Source: an uncultured Bacillota bacterium
Lineage (GTDB): Bacteria; Bacillota; Dehalobacteriia; UBA4068
Length of the DNA: 14,261 nt
Reading direction: 5' to 3'
Assembly (NCBI GenBank): GCA_934271085.1
Contig: CAKQQU010000038.1
Location: forward strand, 1-14,261
A program made the position numbers and the translations under genes. Below, in pieces: positions 1 to 7,430 of the stretch (position 1 is the first letter of the stretch; every line of letters begins with the position of its first letter). The notes under the pieces were generated by a model that worked only from the letters and a program-made list of their open reading frames with translations, did no database searches and had not been told where the DNA came from.

Positions 1-177
1 AATGAATCCTACGAGGTCATGGGCAGTTTCCCCAAAAAGCCCCCGGTACAGGGACAAGAAGACCAGGAAGACCATGGGGATCTGTCGGCCATCTTCAGCC
101 ATCTGGGACATGGTCAGGTCAATTCTGATAAGGACAGTTCTGCTTTGGAGATGTCGCCGGAGGGAAAGAACCAATAA
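1..177 (+). CDS. C-terminal end of an unrecognised protein (5' truncated by window)
   Basis: Reading frame 1 is open from the first base and gives 58 codons before TAA at 175-177. The peptide starts NESYEVMGSFPKK and ends ALEMSPEGKNQ. It is hydrophilic, rich in Gly, Asp, Glu, Ser and Gln, and has no membrane segment or motif I recognise; it looks like a flexible C-terminal tail. A frame that opens at an ATG in position 2 is one base off and runs through the downstream terminator, so I prefer frame 1, which stops just before that terminator. The gene body lies outside the window, so no function can be given. Confidence 0.55.
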   Translation, partial: NESYEVMGSFPKKPPVQGQEDQEDHGDLSAIFSHLGHGQVNSDKDSSALEMSPEGKNQ

Positions 178-196
178 CCGTATTTACGGTTTTATA

Positions 197-231
197 AAAG
201 AGCAAGCTGCAAAAATGGCTTGCTCTTTTTA
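197..231. terminator. Two-way intrinsic terminator between converging genes
   Basis: An 11-bp perfect stem, AAAGAGCAAGC (197-207) with GCTTGCTCTTT (218-228), encloses a 10-nt loop. T-rich sequence follows on the plus strand (TTTTTATTTTAT) and on the minus strand (TTTTATAAAA). It sits between the end of the left-hand plus-strand gene (177) and the end of the minus-strand ykgJ-like gene (250), so it can serve both. Confidence 0.85.
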
Positions 232-249
232 TTTTATATAGCGATGATC

Positions 250-927
250 CTATTTGGTGCTGTAAGGCTCTTTTTTTATTTCCGCCCAAAGTTCAGGGCT
301 TAATATTTCCTTCAGCAGCAGCTGGTCATAGCTGTCCCTGCCGCTTTGAGCATTAGCTGGGTAATCCTCGATCCTGAGCGATTTTGCCAAGGGTTTGCCG
401 GTGATAGGCTCAGCTCCCTGTTCTTCTTCCCGTAATAGCAGCCGGGTCAGTTCATTTTCACCTGCATTTACTATTTCTTCCCGCAGCCGGGCAAATTTAT
501 CGCTGCGGGGAATACAGAAATGGCTGCGGCAGACAAAAGCCCGGGATTGCCAGGCCGTGCAGAATTTGCCGGCTGTGTCCAGCAGGCAGCATGGGCCGTC
601 TTCTGCCCGGCGAAAGCAGATATCGCTGACTCCGCGGCGTATTGCAAGTTGGCCAAAAGCAGCAAGGGCTCTGTGGGCGGGAAAGCTATCCCCCGGCGCC
701 AGCGCTGCCAGCGCCGGGATATCTGCGGCTATCCAGGGGGCCCGCTCCTTGCAGCAGCCATCGCAGCCCCGGCAGTCCGCCAAGTATTCGCCGCTGAATT
801 CATCCAGCGCAGCCAGAAAATCTGCCACGGTGGCGTCATCGCTGTATACTTCCACATCGCAGCCCAGACATTCCAGGCCAAAATCGTCTTCTGCCCTGAT
901 GGGGATGACTGCTATTTTTTTACCCAT
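250..927 (-). CDS. YkgJ-family cysteine-cluster protein
   Basis: This 225-residue soluble protein is rich in cysteine. The order of motifs fits the YkgJ / putative zinc- or iron-chelating family: C52-x2-C55-x2-C58-C59, then C104, C113-C114, C123, C133 and C138, with the PCC-LL-C-A-SRAFVCR pattern that corresponds to the family's C-F-C-I-RP-C block. There is also an N-terminal pair C20/C23. The family is thought to bind a metal or metal cluster; no reaction is established for it. Its ATG overlaps the folD stop by one base (TAATG on the minus strand), and an AAAGGA ribosome site lies inside the end of folD, so it is probably translated by coupling from a folD transcript. The family call is fairly sure, the cellular role unknown. 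Confidence 0.8.
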   Translation of the reverse strand: MGKKIAVIPIRAEDDFGLECLGCDVEVYSDDATVADFLAALDEFSGEYLADCRGCDGCCKERAPWIAADIPALAALAPGDSFPAHRALAAFGQLAIRRGVSDICFRRAEDGPCCLLDTAGKFCTAWQSRAFVCRSHFCIPRSDKFARLREEIVNAGENELTRLLLREEEQGAEPITGKPLAKSLRIEDYPANAQSGRDSYDQLLLKEILSPELWAEIKKEPYSTK

Positions 928-1799
928 TATTTCTTATCCTTTTTTCTGAGAGTCTTGGCGCAGGCATCTGCTACATGAGCGCACAGCAGGGAACTGGTCA
1001 CAGAGCCTACGCCGCCCGGGGCAGGCGTTATAGCGGAGACTATTTCCGAAACAGTTTCGTAATCCACATCTCCGCACATTTTCCCGGGATTATCCGGATC
1101 TTCGTTTATACCCACATCTATGACCACCTGTCCCGGGGTAAAGAAGTTTCCTTTAAACATTCTGGCCCTGCCTACTGCGGCGATTACGATATCGGCTTTG
1201 CGGCATACGGCAGGCAGATCATTGGAACGGCTGTGGGCTACAGTTACCGTGGCATTAGCCTGCAGAAGCAGCATGGCCAGGGGTTTGCCCACTACCAGAG
1301 ATCGCCCCACCACCGTCACATTGCTGCCGGCCAGATTTGCCTTATAATAATCCAGCATTTCCATTACGGCAGCAGCGGTGCAGGGAGGATATGCTTCTTC
1401 GCATCCGGTGAAAATAGCGCCGGCTGAATGGGGGTTCAGGCAATCCACATCCTTGGATGACGGGATGAGCTTTGTTGCTGCCGGCAGATCATAATTATCG
1501 GGCAGGGGAGAAAAAAGCAGGATGCCGTGTATATCATTATCCGCTGCCGCTTTTTTCAGAGCTTCTTCCAGCTTAGCCTGGCCTTCATCTTCGGACAGTT
1601 CCTGTATGGTGCAGGTAATGCCAGTAGCGGTACAGGCTTTTTCCAGTGATTTCTGATAATAGATATCATCGGGACGGCAGCCTACTCTGATAATATGCAG
1701 ACGGGGCTCCATACCCTGTTTTTTCAGTTCTTCAGTCTGAGCTTTGACTTGCTCCCTTTTTTTCTGGGCAACTTCTTTGCCCCCCAAGATCATGGCCAT
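927..1799 (-). CDS. folD: FolD-type methylenetetrahydrofolate dehydrogenase, cyclohydrolase residues replaced
   Basis: The 290 residues match FolD in length and layout: N-terminal catalytic domain (about 1-120), NADP-binding Rossmann part with VVGRSLVVGKPLAMLL (163-178), and the C-terminal PGGVGSVT signature (261-268). FolD interconverts 5,10-methylene-, 5,10-methenyl- and 10-formyl-THF in the cytoplasm. Aligned by eye with the human enzyme, the active-site Tyr52 is kept (Y48) and Asp125 is kept (D119 in KDVDC), but the cyclohydrolase Lys56 falls on L52 and Gln100 on F96 (GILLFSPLP instead of the usual GILVQLPLP). I infer that dehydrogenase activity is retained and cyclohydrolase is weak or lost. 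The ATG is preceded by GGAGG eight bases upstream. It heads a two-gene unit with the YkgJ-like gene. Confidence 0.9.
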   Translation of the reverse strand: MAMILGGKEVAQKKREQVKAQTEELKKQGMEPRLHIIRVGCRPDDIYYQKSLEKACTATGITCTIQELSEDEGQAKLEEALKKAAADNDIHGILLFSPLPDNYDLPAATKLIPSSKDVDCLNPHSAGAIFTGCEEAYPPCTAAAVMEMLDYYKANLAGSNVTVVGRSLVVGKPLAMLLLQANATVTVAHSRSNDLPAVCRKADIVIAAVGRARMFKGNFFTPGQVVIDVGINEDPDNPGKMCGDVDYETVSEIVSAITPAPGGVGSVTSSLLCAHVADACAKTLRKKDKK

Positions 1800-1865
1800 C
1801 TTTTATCCTCCGTGAATTTTCCTATCAGGTATTTTTAATTCTCCATTGTTTCAGGAAAACCTTTT

Positions 1866-1883
1866 GCCGCCGCATTTGGCGGC
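1866..1883 (-). other. GC-rich stem-loop in the folD leader
   Basis: GCCGCC (1866-1871) pairs with GGCGGC (1878-1883) across a 6-nt loop. It lies about 65 bases upstream of the folD ATG and so probably in its 5' untranslated RNA. Neither side is followed by a T tract, so it is not a simple terminator, and I see no known folate riboswitch pattern around it. Role unknown. Confidence 0.3.
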
Positions 1884-1919
1884 TGCAGTTAAAAAACTAT
1901 AATATAAGTAAGAAAAATC

Positions 1920-1948
1920 TTGTATTATCACTTATAATATGTTATTAT
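1920..1948 (+). promoter_or_regulatory. Sigma-A type promoter for gyrB-gyrA
   Basis: TTGTAT (1920-1925) and TATTAT (1943-1948) are separated by exactly 17 bases, and the -10 is preceded by TGT, an extended -10 (TGn). Transcription would start near 1955, giving a leader of about 55 bases. That leader contains a weak GGGGT/ACCCC hairpin (1965-1987). A second TATAAT at 1933-1938 lacks a good -35. The folD promoter must lie in the same AT-rich stretch on the other strand, but I cannot assign it with confidence. Confidence 0.6.
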
Positions 1949-2008
1949 ATATAGTAATATAGGTGGGGTTTTTCTATTACTTACCCCCATGAAAACGGAG
2001 GTATTAAT

Positions 2009-3943
2009 TTGGTAAACGATAACCGGAAATCAGCCGCCAGTTATAATGCCGGACAGATTCAGATCCTGGAAGGTCTGGAAGGCGTTCGCCGCCGTCCCGG
2101 TATGTATATCGGCTCTACAGGTGAGCGGGGACTGCATCACCTGGTTTATGAAATCGTAGATAACAGTATAGACGAAGCGCTGGCTGGCTTTTGCGATACT
2201 ATCACCGTCACTATTCATAAGGATAATTCCATTACTGTAGAGGATAACGGCCGCGGTATTCCGGTAGGCATCCATGAAAAGACCGGTAAAAGCGCAGTAG
2301 AAGCCGCCATGACAATGCTTCATGCCGGCGGTAAATTCGGCGGAGGCGGCTATAAGGTTTCCGGCGGCCTCCACGGCGTGGGCATGAGCGTGGTCAATGC
2401 CCTTTCCCAGTGGCTGGAGGTTTATGTGTGCCAGGGAGGAAATCGTTATCAGCAGGAATATCGCAGGGGAAAACCCCTTTACGATCTGAAAAAGATCGGT
2501 ACGGCAGATCATACCGGTACCACGATCTCCTTTTCCCCTGATCCGGAAATTTTTGAGGTGCTTGCCTATAACAGGAATACCTTGGCTAACCGCATGAGAG
2601 AGCTGGCCTTTCTTAATAAGGGTATTTCCATAACCTTGATAGACGAGCGGGAAAGCGAAGACAGCGACAATTATAAAACTGTTTTTGCTTATTCCGGAGG
2701 CGTGGAAGATTTTGTCAAATATATTAACAGGGATAAGGACGTTCTGCATAAGGTCATCCACTTCGAAACCGAAAAAGACCGGGTGCAGGTGGAGATCGGC
2801 GTCCAATATACCGATGGCTACAATGAGAATATCTATTCTTATGTCAATAATATCCACACCCAGGAGGGCGGCACGCATGAAGTAGGTTTTAAAAACGCTC
2901 TTACCAGAGTTATCAATGCCTACGGACGCCGTTTTAATATCCTTAAGGATAAAAACGCCAACCTTTCCGGGGATGACGTGCGGGAAGGCGTAACTGCCGT
3001 TATCAGCGTTAAGGTAGAGGAGCCGCAGTTCGAGGGGCAGACCAAAACCAAGCTGGGCAATACGGAAGTCCGGGGCATCGTGGATGCGGCCGTAGCCGAA
3101 AGCCTGGGCACCTATCTGGAGGAGCATCCGGCTGAAGCAAAACGGATAATCGAAAAGACGGTTCAGGCATCCCGTGCCAGGGAAGCTGCCCGCAAGGCAA
3201 GGGAGCTTACCCGCCGTAAAAGCGTATTGGAAAGAACGTCCCTTCCAGGAAAGCTGGCTGATTGCTCGGCCAAAGATCCGGCTATTTCCGAACTGTTCCT
3301 GGTGGAGGGCGATTCTGCAGGCGGTTCCGCGATCAACGGACGCGACCGGCGTACTCAGGCCATATTGCCGCTGCGGGGCAAGATCCTTAACGTGGAAAAA
3401 GCGCCTGAAGACCGTATCCTCAAAAACGAGGAGATCAACGCTATGATAACCGCTATGGGCGCCAATATGACATCCGGTTTTGATATCAGCAAGGCCAGGT
3501 ATCATAAGCTGATAATCATGACCGATGCTGATGTGGACGGGGCGCATATCCGTACTTTGCTGCTGACCTTTTTCTTCCGCTATATGCGTCCGCTGATCGA
3601 GTCTGGCTATGTTTATATAGCCCAGCCGCCGCTGTACCGGGCCCGCTCCAAGCGGAATAAAGAAGAAACTTATATCTATGATGATGCTGAGCTGGAACGC
3701 TTTTTTGCTGATAAGGATAAAGACAAATACGATATCAGCCGTTACAAAGGCCTGGGCGAAATGGACGCCAGCGAGCTGTGGGAAACTACCATGAACCCGG
3801 AAAAGCGGACTTTGCTGCGGGTGACCATGGAGGATGCGGTAGCCGCTGACGGGATATTTACTCTGCTCATGGGTGATAAGGTAGAACCGCGCCGCGATTT
3901 CATCCAGAGTAACGCCAAATACGTTAAAAATCTGGATATTTAA
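2009..3943 (+). CDS. gyrB: DNA gyrase subunit B
   Basis: This 644-residue protein is the ATPase subunit of DNA gyrase, which with GyrA (A2B2) introduces negative supercoils using ATP. The GHKL ATPase motifs are intact: EIVDNSIDEALAG (48-60), VEDNGRGIP, and the GGKFGGGGYKVSGGLHGVG lid region. The TOPRIM metal site is intact: E433 in LFLVEGDSAGG, LPLRGKILNVEKA, and DADVDG at 506-511. The C-terminal RYKGLGEM block that contacts GyrA is present. Length fits Gram-positive GyrB, and the immediate partnership with gyrA argues for GyrB rather than ParE. The start is TTG at 2009, chosen because GGAGGT (1997-2002) sits six bases upstream and no in-frame ATG fits the conserved N terminus. The stop is 14 bases before gyrA. 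Confidence 0.98.
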   Translation: MVNDNRKSAASYNAGQIQILEGLEGVRRRPGMYIGSTGERGLHHLVYEIVDNSIDEALAGFCDTITVTIHKDNSITVEDNGRGIPVGIHEKTGKSAVEAAMTMLHAGGKFGGGGYKVSGGLHGVGMSVVNALSQWLEVYVCQGGNRYQQEYRRGKPLYDLKKIGTADHTGTTISFSPDPEIFEVLAYNRNTLANRMRELAFLNKGISITLIDERESEDSDNYKTVFAYSGGVEDFVKYINRDKDVLHKVIHFETEKDRVQVEIGVQYTDGYNENIYSYVNNIHTQEGGTHEVGFKNALTRVINAYGRRFNILKDKNANLSGDDVREGVTAVISVKVEEPQFEGQTKTKLGNTEVRGIVDAAVAESLGTYLEEHPAEAKRIIEKTVQASRAREAARKARELTRRKSVLERTSLPGKLADCSAKDPAISELFLVEGDSAGGSAINGRDRRTQAILPLRGKILNVEKAPEDRILKNEEINAMITAMGANMTSGFDISKARYHKLIIMTDADVDGAHIRTLLLTFFFRYMRPLIESGYVYIAQPPLYRARSKRNKEETYIYDDAELERFFADKDKDKYDISRYKGLGEMDASELWETTMNPEKRTLLRVTMEDAVAADGIFTLLMGDKVEPRRDFIQSNAKYVKNLDI

Positions 3944-3957
3944 GGGAGGGCCGTTTC

Positions 3958-6420
3958 TTGGAACTTATTGATGGCAAGATATTAAACAGAAATCTGGAAA
4001 CAGAGATGCGCGAATCTTATATAGATTATTCGATGAGCGTTATCGTAGGACGTGCCCTGCCCGATGTAAGGGACGGGCTGAAGCCTGTACACCGCCGTGT
4101 GCTCTATTCCATGTTTGAGCAGGGAATAACTCCGGACAAGCCTCATAAGAAATGCGCCCGTATCGTTGGCGATTGTATGGGTAAATACCATCCCCACGGC
4201 GACAGCTCCATTTATGATACTCTGGTCCGCATGGCTCAGGATTTTTCCATGCGCTATGTGCTGGTAGATGGTCATGGTAACTTTGGTTCGGCAGACGGTC
4301 ACCGGGCTGCCGCCATGCGTTATACGGAAGCCAGGATGCATAAATTCGCCATGGAAATGATGGCGGATATCAACAAGGATACCGTAGATTTTATCGATAA
4401 CTATGACGGCGAGGAAAAGGAGCCGGTAGTTCTGCCTTCCCGTATGCCTAATCTGCTGGTCAACGGCAGCTCAGGCATTGCTGTAGGCATGGCCACCAAT
4501 ATTCCTCCTCATAATCTCACCGAGGTCATTAATGGCCTGGTCATGCTGTTGGACGATCCGGATACTACTATCGATCAGCTGATGACTGCTGTCCCCGGGC
4601 CGGATTTCCCCACAGGAGCCCTGATCCTGGGAACTCAGGGTATCAGGGACGCTTACCATACCGGTAAGGGCAGCATTAAACTGCGTGCCCGTACCGTGAT
4701 AGAGCAGATGAATAATGGCAAGCAGCGCATAGTCATCTCCGAGCTGCCTTATCAGGTGAACCGGTCTCAGCTGGTGCTGAAAATAGCCGAGCTGGTGCAG
4801 GAAAAGAAGATAGAAGGCATAACTGATGTGCGGGATGAAAGCGATAAAGAAGGCACCAGGGTAGTGGTGGAAGTAAAAAAAGAAGCCAATGCCTCGGTTA
4901 TTTTGAACCAGCTTTTCACCCATACCCAGCTGCAGGTGACTTTTGGCGCTATCATGCTGGCTTTGGTAGGCGGCGTACCCAGAATACTGAATCTCAAGGA
5001 GATGATGCAGTATTATCTGGATCATCAGGAAGAAGTTATTGTCCGCCGCTCCCGCTTCGATCTGGCCAAGGCCAAGGCCAGGGCTCATATAGTAGAAGGC
5101 TTGCGCAAGGCTTTGGATTGTATAGATGAGGTCATCGCCATTATCCGGGCTTCCCGCAACAATGCCAAGGAAAGACTCATGGAGCGTTTTGGCTTCTCTG
5201 AAATACAGGCCCAGGCCATTTTGGATATGCGTCTGCGGGCTCTCCAGGGTTTGGAAAGAGAAAAGCTGGATGAGGAATACAGGGAGCTTATCAAGACTAT
5301 CAACTATCTGGAAGGAGTTTTGGCCAGCGAAAAAAGAGTACGCGGTATAGTCAAGGAAGAATTACTGCAGCTGCAGGCCAAATGCGGCGATGAGCGCCGC
5401 ACTGTGATCGTTCCCGACGAGGGTGATCTTTCCGTAGAAGATCTGATCGCCGAAGAAGATATGGTCATCACCATCACCAATAACGGCTATATTAAACGGC
5501 TGAGTACCGACAATTATCGCCAGCAGAAACGGGGCGGTCACGGCGTCAAGGGCATGCAGCACAAGGCAGAAGATTTCGCCGAGCAGATCTTTATCACAAC
5601 CACCCACCATTATCTGATGGTCTTTACCGGCAAAGGACGGGCTTACCGTCTGAAGGTGCATGAAATACCGGAGGCAGGCAGACAGGCAAAAGGTACGGCT
5701 ATTGTTAATCTGCTTTCCCTTACAGGTGAGGATACCATTGCCGCAGTCATACCAGTCAGAGAATATACCGATAATTTGTATCTGTTTATGGCAACATCAA
5801 AAGGTATAGTGAAAAAGAGCCTGCTTTGCGACTATGACAGCTCCCGTAAAGATGGGCTTATCGCAATCAATCTGGATGAGGGAGATTCCCTGATAGCGGT
5901 GGAGCTTACCAGCGGAGATGATGAGGTGCTGCTCTCTACCAGCAAGGGTTCTGCCATCCGTTTCTCGGAAAGCGAGATCCGGCCTATGGGACGGGCTACC
6001 AGGGGCGTGCGCGGCATTACTTTGGATATTGACGATTATGTTGTTTCCATGGATACGGTACAGGAGAACGGTGAACTGCTGCTGCTTTCCGAAAACGGCT
6101 ATGGCAAACGTACACCCATGGTGGATTTCCGCGCCACTCATCGGGGCGGCAAAGGTGTATCCGCCCTTAAATGCAATGCCAAGACCGGCCATCTGGTGGC
6201 GATCCAGGCAGTACGGGCCGGAGAAGAGGTAATGATAATTACCAGAAAAGGTATTGTGATCCGCACCCAAGTTGACGGTATATCCGAACAGGGACGTTAT
6301 GCCCAGGGCGTACGCGTTATCAAGCTGGATGACGGTGACAGCGTGGTGGATATGGCCAGAGTCGTCAGCAAGGATGATGCAGATAACGATGTGGATGAAG
6401 GTAATATCTTCCGCAAATAG
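3958..6420 (+). CDS. gyrA: DNA gyrase subunit A
   Basis: This 820-residue protein is the DNA breakage-reunion and wrapping subunit. The winged-helix and tower part begins with the typical DYSMSVIVGRALPDVRDGLKPVHRR; the catalytic tyrosine is Y122 (AAMRYTEARM). Numbering coincides with E. coli in the quinolone region, and S83 and D87 have the susceptible-type residues. The GyrA box, QKRGGHG (523-529), which marks gyrase rather than ParC, opens the beta-pinwheel C-terminal domain that wraps DNA; a short acidic tail (DDADNDVDEG) follows. Start TTG at 3958 follows GGGAGGG (3944-3950) with seven bases of spacing. It is cotranscribed with gyrB and is followed by a terminator at 6501. Confidence 0.98.
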   Translation: MELIDGKILNRNLETEMRESYIDYSMSVIVGRALPDVRDGLKPVHRRVLYSMFEQGITPDKPHKKCARIVGDCMGKYHPHGDSSIYDTLVRMAQDFSMRYVLVDGHGNFGSADGHRAAAMRYTEARMHKFAMEMMADINKDTVDFIDNYDGEEKEPVVLPSRMPNLLVNGSSGIAVGMATNIPPHNLTEVINGLVMLLDDPDTTIDQLMTAVPGPDFPTGALILGTQGIRDAYHTGKGSIKLRARTVIEQMNNGKQRIVISELPYQVNRSQLVLKIAELVQEKKIEGITDVRDESDKEGTRVVVEVKKEANASVILNQLFTHTQLQVTFGAIMLALVGGVPRILNLKEMMQYYLDHQEEVIVRRSRFDLAKAKARAHIVEGLRKALDCIDEVIAIIRASRNNAKERLMERFGFSEIQAQAILDMRLRALQGLEREKLDEEYRELIKTINYLEGVLASEKRVRGIVKEELLQLQAKCGDERRTVIVPDEGDLSVEDLIAEEDMVITITNNGYIKRLSTDNYRQQKRGGHGVKGMQHKAEDFAEQIFITTTHHYLMVFTGKGRAYRLKVHEIPEAGRQAKGTAIVNLLSLTGEDTIAAVIPVREYTDNLYLFMATSKGIVKKSLLCDYDSSRKDGLIAINLDEGDSLIAVELTSGDDEVLLSTSKGSAIRFSESEIRPMGRATRGVRGITLDIDDYVVSMDTVQENGELLLLSENGYGKRTPMVDFRATHRGGKGVSALKCNAKTGHLVAIQAVRAGEEVMIITRKGIVIRTQVDGISEQGRYAQGVRVIKLDDGDSVVDMARVVSKDDADNDVDEGNIFRK

Positions 6421-6458
6421 TTCATTGCACCTGCTTATTAATAAGCCTGCTGTATAAC

Positions 6459-6486
6459 AAAAACGCCCGGATATGGGGCGGGCGTT
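6459..6486 (-). terminator. Hairpin with T tract on the minus strand
   Basis: AACGCCCG (6462-6469) pairs with CGGGCGTT (6479-6486) over a 9-nt loop. On the minus strand the stem runs into TTTTTG. It could stop transcripts arriving from the XRE regulator gene, whose stop is about 320 bases away, or act weakly for gyrA. Confidence 0.45.
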
Positions 6487-6500
6487 ATCTGTAAAAAGTC

Positions 6501-6541
6501 AATCCTCCGTATGGCTGCTATCTTGCGGGGGATTTTCTTAA
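6501..6541 (+). terminator. Terminator of the gyrB-gyrA unit
   Basis: AATCCTCC (6501-6508) pairs with GGGGGATT (6527-6534) with one G-T wobble, followed by TTCTTAATTCTTT. It lies 80 bases after the gyrA stop. Confidence 0.55.
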
Positions 6542-6755
6542 TTCTTTATTCAATCTTGCCGGCTTCAAGGGGTTATCAAAATCGTTTGCGTGCGGCAGTC
6601 CATGGGGAATAGACGCTTAAGCGGCGCCAGTGGTTGCAGTCACCTTTACAGAAGATCGTGCCGCAGCATTTGAGGTTTAGAAGTTTTTGCTTCTATCGGA
6701 GAATAAAGCGACCCAGGGCGCACTATACTCCCGACGGGGAGAAGTGCGCCTTTTT
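6541..6755 (+). ncRNA. Candidate structured RNA ending in a strong terminator
   Basis: Most of the gene-free stretch between gyrA and the XRE regulator folds, on paper, into a closed multi-stem RNA. CTTTATTC (6544-6551) pairs with GAATAAAG (6701-6708). Inside this, TGC-G-TGCGGCA (6587-6597) pairs with TGCCGCAGCA (6659-6668), ten pairs with one bulge. A hairpin TAGAAG/CTTCTA occupies 6678-6695. The palindrome CGCTTAAGCG lies at 6614-6623. An intrinsic terminator follows at 6717. No reading frame of note, no tRNA, 6S, SRP or tmRNA hallmarks, and no clear promoter are visible; it could also be processed gyrA 3' RNA. The stems could equally fold on the minus strand. No family recognised. Confidence 0.35.
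6717..6755 (+). terminator. Strong intrinsic terminator, plus strand
   Basis: GGCGCACT (6717-6724) pairs with AGTGCGCC (6743-6750). An inner stem CTCCC/GGGAG (6728-6732 with 6737-6741) is capped by a GACG loop. TTTTT follows at 6751-6755. The minus strand has no T tract, so it acts on plus-strand transcription, although no protein gene precedes it after the gyrA terminator. Confidence 0.75.
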
Positions 6756-6806
6756 ATCCAAAAAGCTTTTGCGGCAGCCCCCCAAGTGTATTTTATAAGC
6801 TCCAAA

Positions 6807-7247
6807 TTATTTCCAATGATTCAGTTGTGAAAGATATGCGTTAAATTGAGCGCGCAGTGCTTCATCCGGCAAATTATCTGGATTCGGCATATGGGCAACC
6901 AGATAATCAAGCAAAGATTCCTTCGATTTGTATGCAAACGCGCCATCGGCATAACACCATTTGCAATACTCTTCGTTGAACGCTCCGTCGGGTTCCTTAC
7001 TTATCGTGGAATCGTCAAGAGGCATTCCGCAACATTGACAAATCAACCTTCGGGGAGAGCCCAGAATAGTATTGATCGATACGTCAAACAGTTTGGATAA
7101 CAGTTTCAGCGTTTCGGTGCCGGGTACTGTTTCGCCATTTTCCCAACGGGATACAGCCTGGCGTGTAACATATAACTTTTCTGCAAGTTCATCCTGGGAT
7201 AAGCCATTATTTGTCCGTAGCTCAAAAATGATGTTCTTTGTTTCCAT
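6807..7247 (-). CDS. XRE-family transcriptional regulator with C-terminal zinc ribbon
   Basis: The 146 residues begin with a helix-turn-helix of the XRE/Cro type (about 6-62: LSQDELAEKLYVTRQAVSRWENG, written here in part as LAEKLYVTRQAVSRWENG). A short putative zinc ribbon follows, with C70, C73, C95 and C98 as likely ligands (CQCCGMPL and EYCKWCY), a combination known from Bacillota regulators that carry the putative zinc ribbon domain PF12674. The C-terminal 40 residues are helical and end in NHWK. It probably binds DNA as a dimer; target and signal are unknown, and self-regulation is possible. The ATG is supported by AGGAGG (7256-7261) eight bases upstream. It lies next to, but reads away from, the interrupted cotJC. 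Confidence 0.85.
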   Translation of the reverse strand: METKNIIFELRTNNGLSQDELAEKLYVTRQAVSRWENGETVPGTETLKLLSKLFDVSINTILGSPRRLICQCCGMPLDDSTISKEPDGAFNEEYCKWCYADGAFAYKSKESLLDYLVAHMPNPDNLPDEALRAQFNAYLSQLNHWK

Positions 7248-7267
7248 GTAAACCGCCTCCTGAAAAT

Positions 7268-7296
7268 ACTATATCATTGGTTTTCCTGTTTGCCAA
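7268..7296 (-). promoter_or_regulatory. Sigma-A promoter of the XRE regulator
   Basis: On the minus strand TTGGCA (7296-7291) and TATAGT (7273-7268) are separated by 17 bases, with an extended -10 (TGA directly before TATAGT). The expected start near 7261 falls on the first base of the AGGAGG ribosome site, so the leader would be only about 14 bases. Confidence 0.65.
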
Positions 7297-7343
7297 GCAA
7301 CTTGCTGTTGCTATTGTCCGGTGTATCCTGATTTGTTCCACTT

Positions 7344-7364
7344 TTTTTACAGGCAATGTAAAAA
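7344..7364. promoter_or_regulatory. Perfect 8-bp dyad, possible operator
   Basis: TTTTTACA (7344-7351) and TGTAAAAA (7357-7364) are separated by GGCAA. It lies about 100 bases upstream of the XRE gene start and just before the strong hairpin at 7380. The symmetry and A/T ends resemble a repressor site, but the 5-bp spacing does not match CopY/BlaI (2 bp) or BirA sites. Binding protein unknown. Confidence 0.35.
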
Positions 7365-7379
7365 CGTCCAACCCCACGC

Positions 7380-7430
7380 AAACAGCCCCTCGAAGGAATC
7401 TGGTTTTCTTCGAGGGGCTGTTTGTTTTTT
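7380..7430 (+). terminator. Orphan 16-bp perfect terminator hairpin
   Basis: AAACAGCCCCTCGAAG (7380-7395) pairs perfectly with CTTCGAGGGGCTGTTT (7408-7423) across a 12-nt loop and is followed by G and six T. The T tract is on the plus strand, yet both flanking genes (XRE and cotJC) are on the minus strand. In the minus direction the stem ends TTTGCG, so it might still stop cotJC transcripts weakly. I see no gene in the rest of 7248-7531. Confidence 0.75.

Noticed and set aside
395..949. Plus-strand open frame opposite the YkgJ-like gene
   Set aside because: Low-complexity Ser/Arg/Ala composition and full overlap with a gene that has a clear cysteine pattern.
1800..1895. Tetrahydrofolate riboswitch in the folD leader
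   Set aside because: The leader is short and shows none of the conserved THF riboswitch blocks; only one GC-rich hairpin is seen.
1989..2015. Eight-codon mini-ORF ahead of gyrB (ATG at 1989)
   Set aside because: Nearest purine-rich stretch is about 20 bases upstream, so translation is unlikely; it only overlaps the gyrB start by chance.
2030..3547. Long open frame on the minus strand (505 codons)
   Set aside because: It lies entirely opposite gyrB, has no recognisable motifs and is explained by codon bias of gyrB.
4202..4219. Quinolone-resistance changes in gyrA
   Set aside because: Residues 83 and 87 are Ser and Asp, the susceptible types.
6541..6716. tRNA, 6S, SRP, tmRNA, T-box or cobalamin riboswitch
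   Set aside because: No T-loop, CCA end, SRP core, T-box or B12-box sequence is present, and no plus-strand gene follows that a riboswitch could control.
7344..7364. CopY/BlaI or BirA operator
   Set aside because: Half-sites resemble TACA/TGTA but the spacing is wrong, and no matching regulator or target gene lies nearby.
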